Part shown: in pieces, positions 55,467 to 64,000 of the stretch
Position numbering within the stretch: position 1 is the stretch's first letter
How the letters are laid out: every line of letters begins with the position of its first letter
Source: Pogostemon cablin
Lineage: Eukaryota; Streptophyta; Magnoliopsida; Lamiales; Lamiaceae
Direction: 5' to 3'
DNA length: 64,000 nucleotides
Assembly (NCBI GenBank): GCA_023678885.1
Contig: CM043012.1
Coordinates: forward strand, 14,544,036-14,608,035
The notes under the pieces: generated by a model
Databases searched by the model: none
What the model was told of the DNA's origin: nothing
What the model saw: the letters and a program-made list of their open reading frames with translations, nothing else
Made by a program: the position numbers and the translations under genes

Positions 55467-56590
55467 GTAATCTTCTGAATAATTTTCCTTTTAGATTTTT
55501 TTGCTGATGAATTCCGCACTTTATTATGGTATGCTGCTTGTACTGTTTTTCTTATCATCTAATTGTCTTTCAAAGTGAACAAATTTTTAATTTGTCAAAG
55601 TAAAGTGGGAGAAAGACTTCGTCCCATGAATTTTCCAACGTTTAATGTAAACTTCAAGGTTATGGTTTCTAACCCACTAGCTTACAATTTATAAAGAAGA
55701 ACATGCCTTTTATTTACTTTTGTGCACAAAAATACAGCAGATAATTCCTTTACTTAGTGTTTTGCCTTGTATAAAGTACTGTGTGCATTACTATTTTCCC
55801 TTTAGTTATCATTTAAAGCCAATATACCTGCTTTTCTTATTCTCTATCTAACCTTCTGAAATTCAGTAAGTTTCTTTTTGCCTTTATAGCAATCATATAT
55901 GGCATGAATGTTATTTAAGTGCTTTAACTTCTATAGGTTGTATGTGGATTGAAGGATTTGGATTTATAGATGCAATTTGGATATTTTAGGTTTCAATTTT
56001 TTGTTCAAGTTGAGAGTATCTGCACCCCCAGCATTATGAGAGCTTGGGGGTGTGGTGAAATTGTAAAACGGGATGTTAAATAGTTAGATAAAAAAATTCA
56101 TAAAATGTATTTGTTCATAAGAGTACATATTTTATATTTTCTTGTGTATTTGGTGATGATATTGGCTAATCATTGATCTTTATTGGCGTATTAAACCTCA
56201 CTATGATGTTAGAAGGTAGACTTATATTTCATAAATTATTGTTAGTTATGTAAATTTCATAAAATTATTTCATTATTTCTCTATTGATTCCTTATTCGTT
56301 GGGTGATAGGAACGACATCAAATTATGGCAAAAAAGTTGGCAAAGAAGATGACGAAGAAAAGATAAAGGAGTTGTATATATATGTATGGTTACGTACGTA
56401 CATGTGTCGTACTTCTTTTGGTATATATTATTAGTTAGACGTTGGGTGTGTATTTTTGTGGGTTGGAATGTTAGACATTGGGTATATATTTTTGAGGGTT
56501 GAATGTTAGACATTGAATTTGTATATTTCATGGATGTATGGATATGTTGATGATGAATGAATGGATGCGTTTATTGAAATTTCATTCAGT
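55467..56590. other. CACTA interior, no gene recognised
   Basis: AT-rich. It may include remnants of a 3' flank of the SNARE gene. Confidence 0.4.
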
Positions 56591-57185
56591 TAATTTATAT
56601 CGGTGAAATTTTAAAAAGATATTGGTGAAATACTGATATGTATGCCAGGAAAAGATATCGGTGAATCACTGATATCTATTACTCTAAACCTTTAATATCA
56701 GCTTCATTAATATCGGTGATTTTATAATAGATATCGGTGTTTTCCCGATATTTATCTTGATAATAGATATCGGTGGTTCATCGATATCTATTGTCCAATA
56801 TCTTTAATATCACCTTCATATATATCGGTGAATTTAAAATAGATATCGGTGATTCTCCGATATCTATATACTTAATAGGTATTAGTGAGTCACCGATATC
56901 TATTTAGGGGACTTTTAATAACAACTCTATTAATAACGGTGGAATTACGAATAGATATTGGTGAATCATCGATATCTAAGATACAATAGATATTGGTGAT
57001 TCACCGATATCTATTTGGGGGACCTTTAATAACACCTCCATTAATAACGGTGGAGTATTGAATAAATATCGGAGATTCATCGATATCTATTTAGGGATCT
57101 TTAATAATACCTTCATTAATAACGGTGGAAATACTGAATAGATATCGGTGAATCATCGATATCTATTCACAGTTTTCTAGTAGTG
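56591..57185. repeat. CACTA right subterminal palindrome array
   Basis: About ten blocks of AGATATCGGTGA and its complement TCACCGATATCT, often as close inverted pairs, alternate with spacers such as TTTAATAACACCTCCATTAA and TAACGGTGGA. It is much richer than the left end, as is usual for the two sides of En/Spm-type elements. Confidence 0.85.
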
Positions 57186-57979
57186 TATCACACATTCAGT
57201 TTTGAGCTTCACACAAACACAGAAAAATTACACAAGTTAGACGTGTTTTTTTCAGCATTCTAGCACAAGTTTTCCCTTTTTCTTCAACTTTACACTTTTG
57301 ATCATTTTTCTATCTAAAACACAATAAAACACTTCAAATGCACAAATTTCTCACATATATCAAATATAAAACACTTGTGCTAGTATGTAACAATAATTCC
57401 CATAAAAAAGTGTTAAATTGGACACTAAAACACACTTATTTTCATTCTCATCAATGTACATGTTCTCAAAGTTTTTTTATTTTAATTTTGAAATATTGTC
57501 ATAGTTTTAAAGACAGGAATCTCGCTAATGGGATAAACGATAATACTCATAGGACATAGCCCAATCTTAAATAATTAGCTCAAAGAAGCTGTATTCTCTA
57601 GTCATCTCTAGTCATCAAGATCTTGGCATGAAAATGAGCTCTGACAGTAGACAAACTAATTATTATAACCAAAACCCTTCATCAACCAAAACCAGAATCC
57701 TTCTGCTCGTTCTAGTTATTACTTCACTCATTCACCCCCAAAGGGATTCTTACGTCTTAGGCAATATAGTTCATATCCAAGAAAAGAACAAGTGCCAACA
57801 TCTAATCACTTATTTAAGTGTTAAATCTGTTTTCATATATACAGGAAAGTGTCTTGACAACAAGCTCAAATTTTTTAGTAAGGTTTTCACATATAACTCT
57901 ATGGAAGAAAACTATAATAAGACTTTAGATTCGCTCGAACTGTAGAGCAATCTTTCGAAGATATGTACAACTTTAATGT
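57186..57979. other. Intergenic sequence downstream of the CACTA element
   Basis: AT-rich with repeated AAAACACTT-type words. A 105-codon ORF at 57628-57945 has a hydrophobic stretch (RILLLVLVITSLI) but no recognised family and little support as a gene. Confidence 0.4.
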
Positions 57980-58245
57980 ATGGATTTTATCATTAATCAC
58001 CTAGGTTTGCTTAGTGAACTATAAAAAAAATTATTAATTTGCATAATATGACATATTTGTTCATCTACGGAATGTCTTTGCTGCAACTTTTTCCAATACC
58101 TGAAATCGATTAAGGATTTTATCATCAATCACCTGAATTTGCTTAGCCAACTATAAACGATTAATAATTTGCATGATATGACAGATTTGTTCTGCCACGA
58201 AATATCTTGCTGCAATTTTGTGCCAATACTTGCAACCAGTTGCTT
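57980..58245. repeat. About 130-bp tandem duplication, two copies
   Basis: GGATTTTATCAT, AATCACCT, TTTGCTTAG, AACTATAAA, TAATTTGCAT, ATATGACA, ATTTGTTC and TTGCTGCAA occur in the same order from about 57982 and again from about 58114. Confidence 0.75.
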
Positions 58246-58708
58246 CATCTAATTACATTAGCATCATACATTACAAGCTTAGCAACTTGTAATTCAATTT
58301 CTAACTCCTTTCCCATTTTGCCAAAAATATAACCATAGACCAACATATAGTTCGATTATCAAGGCCAACTTTCTTATTCTCTCTTTTTTTTCTTTTCCCT
58401 TAAGCTCCTTAATCGTAAAAGTAGTGTTGCATGAACATGTTAGTTAAACAATATTAAACATAGTAAAAAACCAAGTGATCGACAATAAAATCATATAGTA
58501 AGATGAAAGTAATAGACCAATCTAGTATTTTCAGTCGAATCATCAGGGACTCTTATTAGTGGAAAGACTTTCCTTGGCCTTCGAGTCCAATTGAAACGAC
58601 AACATATCCAATTCGATGAAATTCTTGACTCTTTTGAGTCTTTTTTTTTGCGGGAGGCCATCATGATTCATGTGAACTAAAATTTAATGAGATTATCAAG
58701 TAAATAAA
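58246..58708. other. Intergenic sequence
   Basis: No gene or element end recognised. Confidence 0.4.
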
Positions 58709-59429
58709 TAGAGATGTTAAATGGGCTTGACCTGAACATACATGGCCAGATATAACGGGTTACGGGCCACGGGTTATGCGGCCCACATTAAACGGGCTGT
58801 CATTTATGCGAACCTAACTCTAACCCTAGCAAGCTTCAGGTTAAACGAGCCACTAACGGGTCTGTGAATAAAAAAATATTAATATAATTAAAAACATAAA
58901 TTAAATATTAAAATACTTCAAATGTTGTCCTAACATTAATAATGAACTATAAATTTATAAGTTCAAACGTAAAAAATAAAAAAAGAATTTTAGATTCCAA
59001 AAACGTTAATATTATTTGTGAATTGAGATGGTTGATTTTCAATATTATTTTTTAAAATCTTTCTTATTCTTTATTCTTAAATTATTTTATTAAAATGACA
59101 AACCAACCAAAATGTAGTAATTTAAAGGGTATTAAATTACTATTAAATATAATTATCAATAGAAATTATTTGTTAATATAAAAAATTATTATTAATATTA
59201 ATAATTTAAGTATATTATTAATTAAATTTTTATAATAAAAATTTAATCGGGCTAACCGGGCTAGCCCTATTAACCTACTGACTAGCCCTATAGGCCGCAG
59301 GCTAATTGGTCCGCAAAAAAGGACCTGATTTAAATGGGCCACTACTTATACAAACCTAATCGGCTAACCCTATATTTTCCCGGGTTTAACAGGTTGGCCC
59401 TATGAACCCGGTCCGTATTAACATCTCTA
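58709..59429. mobile_element. hAT-like MITE, GGCC-rich ends
   Basis: The left end TAGAGATGTTAAATGGGCTTG and inverted right end TAGAGATGTTAATACGGACC pair. The body has repeated GGGCTAACC/TAACGGGTT words at both sides of an AT-rich centre. The flanks TAAATAAA and GGTATGAA do not match well, so the duplication is lost or the boundaries are slightly off. Confidence 0.6.
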
Positions 59430-59849
59430 GGTATGAAAATAATCCAGCAATTTGTTTAGGCATTCTCTCGAACACCTCATATGCATTTTCATGGCTTCTG
59501 GCAGTGGGTGTTATTTTGTTCTTAATGGAAGAAGAAGAAGGTATAATGGGAAGGTGAAACATAGATATTCAAGATGTAAAATGTAGATTACCTCACTAAT
59601 ACAATAAAGAAAAAAAATCTTAAACAAATTCCCAAAATAATGCCTTCCTAACATCGTCCTTGTTTCGCCTTTACTAAAGACATTCATGATTTCATCTTGC
59701 AAGGGAAAGAAACATCTTATGAACATGGTAAACTTATAAGTTCTAACACAAATAATGAACAAAATAATGGAGGCGCTCTGGTTTTGGCAATGAGATGAAT
59801 ACACCTCAAATTTGTAGTTATTAGTTATTAAATAGTCATTTGCAAAGTA
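59430..59849. other. Spacer without a recognisable gene
   Basis: The 97-codon minus-strand ORF at 59511-59804 shows no known domain. Confidence 0.35.
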
Positions 59850-61230
59850 TATTTGAAGGCAGAAGTGTTTTAGAAGAGGGACATATATGGATAATTGGTA
59901 ATGAGGAGGAGGTGATGATCCAAACTGAACCGTGGATTTGGGAAGAAGGTTACCCTTATGTGAACATGTAGGTAGATGATCCAGATGAGGAGCTAAGAGT
60001 ATGTGATATTCTATTGCTAGATAAAAGTGGTTGGGATCTTCCTAAACTACATGAACTATTTTCAGAAACTGATGTGAATCGTATATGTTCCATGCCTATT
60101 GGTGGTTGTCAATAAATAGACTCTCTTATATGGAAATTCTCAAAAAATGGAGTTTTTTCTGTTCATTCAGCGAGATTCTCAAACAGCCACTTCAGAATAT
60201 GGATGATAGAGTTGAACATGTAAAGTGGAGTAATTTCTGGAGCTTAAAAATAATGCCTAAGATTAATACAATATTTATTTGGCGTGTTATACATAACATC
60301 TTGCCAACTGCAATTAATCTTATGAGCCGTTTTGTTGATATCAACCCAAAATGCATGAAATGTGGTATTGAGATTGAAATTATAGATCATGCATTGAGAG
60401 ATTGTAGTTGGATTCACCATTTTTGGATGAATTCACCTTTTGCGAAATACTTAACAGAGGAGCCAATACAAGATTGGGTTGAGTTTTTGTTGAAAATCTT
60501 GGATGAAGAGAAGAGAAGAGAAGTTTATTTGCTACTCTTTATGGATTATTTGGTGAGGACGTAATGAGCATGTCTTTAGGGGAAAAGGGTTCTCATTTGA
60601 TGAACTACAACAAAAAAGGTGTAGCCCATCGTCAGCAGTACATGGAAGCTTTAACGATGTATGGAAACTCAACAGGAGCATTCAACAAAGATATTAGGTG
60701 GAGACCACATGTCGGACAAGGTTAAAGTTGAATATTGATGCCTCTGTCAGAAAAGGGTGTAATGCGGCGATTGCAGGGGTGAGGTAGTTCTTTAGTGCGG
60801 TGGCATAGAACTATAGTAGAGAAGTTCTTTGGTGTTTTGCTGAATGATACTTTGAAGTTTATGAGGTTGAGGTAGCAGAGGCCTTGACTTTGGAGAGGGG
60901 TCTTGATATTGCTATGAAACATGGATATGAGGATATTATATTGGAGCCAGACTCTCAAACTGTTGTCAATCTCCTCTAAATCAAACTCAAAACTTTACTT
61001 ATCTTGGTAAGGTACTACGGAATATCCAAAGAAAATCTTCACGGATGAAAGGCGTTTCCATAGTTGGATAAGACGAAAAGCCAATATAGTTGCTCATACA
61101 CTAGCTTTTTATGCTTTCACTTATGCTTCTCTTTTTTTTTTCTTCTTCTTAACGTTCCTGATATAGCTATGAACTATGTTGAAACTGATATTCAAGCTAT
61201 CTAATATAGTTTTTGGCTTAAAAAAAAAAA
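59850..61230 (+). pseudogene. LINE ORF2 3' relic (RT tail, zinc-binding region, RNase H)
   Basis: A 5'-truncated non-LTR retrotransposon. About 59873-60200 reads IWIIGNEEEV, PWIWEEGYPYVN, WDLPKLHELF and WKFSKNGVFSVHSARF, the end of plant LINE reverse transcriptase. At 60085-60564 (another frame) lies the zinc-binding zf-RVT region: FWSLKIMPKINTIFIWRVIH, LPTAINLMSRF, CMKCGIEIEIIDHALRDCSW. About 60720-61130 is RNase H of the RVT_3 type (LNIDASVRKG, AEALTLERGLDIAMKHGYED, EPDSQTVVNLL, RKANIVAHTLAF). Stops and frame shifts separate the blocks. An A run at 61220-61230 may mark the 3' end. No duplication was identified. Confidence 0.82.
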
Positions 61231-61942
61231 CTTAAGAGGAATATTGGGTGTATTTTATTTTTATGTATAAATTTAGATTTTCATATATAATATTTAAATT
61301 ATTTTTTTAAAAAAATAATCAAAATTCTTATTTTTTTCACTCTACAAATAGAGTATAATATTAACATATTTTGGACCACAAAAAAAAAAAAACTCTTTTC
61401 TCTCAATCTCAAATTATATCTTCTTCTTATTTCTTTTGAACTTCTATCCCTTTTTTGGAATAATTACTCTAAGATACATATTAGATAGGATTATTACTCT
61501 AAGATACGTTCAATACAAAATATTATGATGAGATACAAAAATATATTACAATATACCTAATATACCTCAATAATAATTTAAATTAACAATTTAACATTAC
61601 CTAATAAATCTAACTGATTTTGTTATTTTAAATTATCAAATAATCACGTTCAAACTATTCTCCATGTTATAATCGTATTTGGGATAACAAAGGTTGAAAT
61701 TTAGCAGCACCATTTTCACATCATCGTAAGCCACTTGCAAAACCATAATAAGATTTACAGCCTTTTTGAGTTCGTTTATTATTATGAGTAAGGATATTGA
61801 CATTAGTTTTTGGGAATCCTTACTTTGGCTCTAACCTAATTCTGATGATGTTTCCTACGCTGAACATTATGGACGTTCTTGACAATGGCGTTGTCATGGA
61901 GCTTGTTTTCACGAGTGACATATATTTTAGTTATTCATGAGT
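61231..61942. other. AT-rich spacer
   Basis: No gene or repeat boundary is seen. Confidence 0.4.
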
Positions 61943-62528
61943 TGAGGTTGAGTGATACTACTCTCGGATAAGATATTAATTAATGGAGTTGTCAGTAACT
62001 TAATTAATTAATGGACATTGTATATCTTAAACATGGGGAGACTAATGGGCTCATAATAAGAATGAGCCTATAATGTAATTATGGGATTAGAATGGTAGTG
62101 CAGTAATAATAATTTAGTGGAATATATTATTATTATTGGACTTAAATATAAGCTTTGGGCTAAGCTTGGATACTTAAGCCCAATGGAGACCCAACTCTAA
62201 TTTCTCCTCCTGGTCCCTGCTGTAGCCAATGTATGTAAATCACCTCAGCTTATCTGGATCCCTAACTAATTATTTCCTGCGTCTAAAAATGTGAGAGGAA
62301 AGGAAGGATAGCAGATTGAGGAGATCTCGAAGATCGTCGCCCACACGACGTCAAGATCAGACTTGGGAATACAGCAGAAGACTGAAAGGTTATTTACTGC
62401 TGCTGCTGATCATCCTCTACATCAAACCTGGTGAAAGGTAGTATGATTATGCTCTTTTGCTTCCACTGTAGTAGAATCGTATGTAACCCTAACAGTTCAC
62501 GTTAACCAAATAATCGAATGCCAACAAT

Positions 62529-62540
62529 TGGTATCAGAGC
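62529..62540 (+). other. Copia primer-binding site (plus-strand copy)
   Basis: TGGTATCAGAGC two bases after the LTR end CCAACA. Confidence 0.9.
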
Positions 62541-62689
62541 TTCGGTTTCGTGGTGAAGCGTGACACGTTAGGCTAGGGTTAATGTGTTTATGTGATTTAA
62601 GTTTTAAAATTAAGAATCACATGTGAGTTAAGGTTTTGGTTTTATTGTATTACTGCTTTATCCATGAAAACCCTGCTTGTTTATCGATT

Positions 62690-63800
62690 AACTTTGGCGA
62701 TCACGGCATTTGACAAATGGCTGATGAGTGGACGACACACGGTGAAAGACCTGTTCATCAAATTATGTCTGGAAAAGAGTAAGTGGCGCACGGTGGAGGC
62801 CGTGCACGGGTGGGCGTGATGCACACGACATCGTGTGTGCTGGCGGGCGGAAGAGCATGCTGCTGGGAATACTGCTGGGCGCAAGTGCACACGGAGGTTG
62901 CCAGGTGTGGTCATCCAAGGGTGTGCGAGCGACTGATGATGCGTAATGGTGGCTAAAACGTCGGCGAGATGGCACATACGATGGATGCCGGGTGGACGCT
63001 TGGAGATGAGTATGCTGCCAAGCGAGGAAGCCTATCGGCACACGATGGACAATGAGTGAGCAGTGGTCACGCTCTTTGGGTGCTGAGCTTGGCATCAGCC
63101 TTGGTGCACGGCAGATTGTGCGTAAAAATGCATGGGAAGCTGGCTTGGCGCACGGTTTCTAGCGTACTAGGAGCATCTGGTGCACATTTCGTGCCAAGGA
63201 CACACGATGATGGTCATACACCGAGTGGACTACCGAGCGTGGAGATTTTGTGTGGTTTTTACCAGCGTACAGAGGAGTGCAGCTACCGGGTGACGAGAAA
63301 CTAACACATGTTGCTTGCCGTGCAAGGATGCAGGCTGGCGCACGGATGAGTGTGCTGCAGTAGGCATGCAAAGATTGATTCCGGGCATTGGCGCATGATG
63401 AGTAGATAGCGCACTCATTGAGTACCGGGTGTGGTTGTACGAAGAGCTGCACAACTGTGCACACGGTGGCTGGCGTGTGAGTAACTTCTGGCGCACGTTG
63501 CTGAGCGCGAGTGCAAGTGACCGAGTGAAGAGGACATAGTTACGAGCAAGCACCAGATGTGATGGCGCGCGGGGATCGAACTTGCTGACACAAGTAGATG
63601 AGCGGACTGCAGTGCGTAGGCTTCTCGATGGCTTGTTATCGGCGCACGGGTAGCAGCATGCTGGCATGTGAGTTAGTGTACTGACGGGCGCGAGGCATGC
63701 GGCGCACAGATGCTGGCTTACGACTTGGCGTCGTATAGCTAGCGTGCAAACTGCACGGTAGGCACTCGGCAGCATCTGTGTGAGAAGCCTGGATGCATGA
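62690..63800 (+). other. GC-rich leader of the second Copia copy
   Basis: GC-rich, with recurrent GGCGCACGG, GTGCACACGG and GGCGTGTGAG-type words. Overlapping ORFs appear on both strands without known domains. It occupies the same place as the leader at 39.2-40.8 kb, but the internal sequence hardly aligns by eye. Confidence 0.65.
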
Positions 63801-64000
63801 AAGATGGGCAGACGGGTGTTTCGGGTTATGGATCAGGGTGCCGGGCTAGTGGAGCAGGTTATCGGACAATGAATCTGAGGAAAATTCATAAAGATTGGCT
63901 TCTGATTTTCGATCCCCATCTGTGTTGCCCCATTCGTGATTGGTGGCGAATAATCAAATTCGCTGATATATAACTGTCATAATTTGATTTAATTATCTGA

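Larger units (their letters stand above)
47795..57185 (+). mobile_element. Non-autonomous CACTA element with captured host exons (Pack-CACTA)
   Basis: The left end CACTACTACAAATATGTGAATAG and the inverted right end CACTACTAGAAAACTGTGAATAG are CACTA termini. Flanks CAT (47792-47794) and TAT (57186-57188) are a near 3-bp duplication. Both subterminal zones carry many AGATATCGGTGA/TCACCGATATCT palindromes, as expected for transposase-binding repeats of En/Spm-type elements. No transposase is readable. Between the ends lie GC-rich tandem repeats, exon-like pieces of at least two host genes with introns, and a later hAT insertion. The interior is on average less AT-extreme than the neighbouring MITE cluster. 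Confidence 0.85.
61943..64000 (+). mobile_element. 5' part of a second Copia family copy, running off the window
   Basis: About 61943-62526 matches the last 580 bp of the Copia LTR at 34-42 kb (same orientation when that element is read on its minus strand), ending CGAATGCCAACA. The LTR lacks its first half. A primer-binding site follows (62529-62540), then a GC-rich leader (about 62690-63800), then a conserved block (about 63860-64000) that matches the other copy near 39230-39125 in reverse complement. Coding sequence is expected beyond the window. Confidence 0.82.

Noticed and set aside
57628..57945. Possible small membrane or secreted protein of 105 residues
   Set aside because: One hydrophobic stretch only, AT-rich composition, no family and no promoter or splice evidence.
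62681..63775. Long minus-strand ORFs, up to 181 codons
   Set aside because: Same reason: GC-rich leader of the Copia element, antisense to it, no recognisable domain.
1..64000. CRISPR arrays, operons, prokaryotic defence systems, tRNA or rRNA genes
   Set aside because: The window is plant nuclear DNA. Tandem repeats lack CRISPR spacing, and no cloverleaf or rRNA sequence was recognised by eye.

Overview
This is nuclear plant DNA, most likely from a eudicot. It has spliced genes with GT/AG introns, plant LTR retrotransposons primed by initiator tRNA-Met, Stowaway miniature transposons (MITEs) with CTCCCTCCGTCC ends, CACTA and hAT elements, and a jasmonate-signalling JAZ gene. The background is AT-rich, and most of the 64 kb is transposon sequence at different stages of decay. 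No RNA gene, CRISPR array or organellar segment was recognised. The species cannot be named from the sequence alone.

Layout. 1-1.35 kb: a broken LINE ORF1 on the minus strand. 2.3-4.8 kb: a Stowaway MITE, two hAT transposase fragments and an hAT-type MITE. 6.5-16.4 kb: an old Copia LTR split by a complete but mutated Ty3/gypsy chromovirus (6934-15570) with about 1.95 kb LTRs and a TAATC target duplication. 16.4-19.6 kb: gene-poor DNA with degenerate repeats. 19.7-21.5 kb: the only recognisable host gene, a five-exon JAZ/TIFY10-type repressor. It has lost one base in the Tyr codon of its TIFY motif. 21.8-32.2 kb: a dense cluster of more than twenty Stowaway MITEs, several nested or placed end to end, including a 1.14 kb member carrying GC-rich gene-like tandem repeats. 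34.1-42.2 kb: a full-length, decayed Copia element on the minus strand with a CCTAT duplication and an unusual GC-rich leader. 42.4-47.8 kb: LTR-like repeats, two of them forming an almost perfect head-to-head palindrome with arms of about 1.7 kb. 47.8-57.2 kb: a 9.4 kb non-autonomous CACTA element that has captured exons of an ISWI-type chromatin remodeller and a GOS1-type Golgi SNARE. 58.7-61.2 kb: an hAT-like MITE and a LINE ORF2 3' relic. 61.9-64 kb: the 5' end of another copy of the same Copia family on the plus strand, running off the window.

The only host gene with regulatory context is the JAZ gene. It has a G-box and a TATA box upstream and intact Jas-degron exons downstream of the frameshift. 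Everything else records nested insertion: gypsy into a Copia LTR, hAT into Stowaway into Stowaway, hAT into CACTA, and hAT MITE into an hAT gene. All identifications come from reading translations and repeat ends by eye. No database search or alignment program was run.
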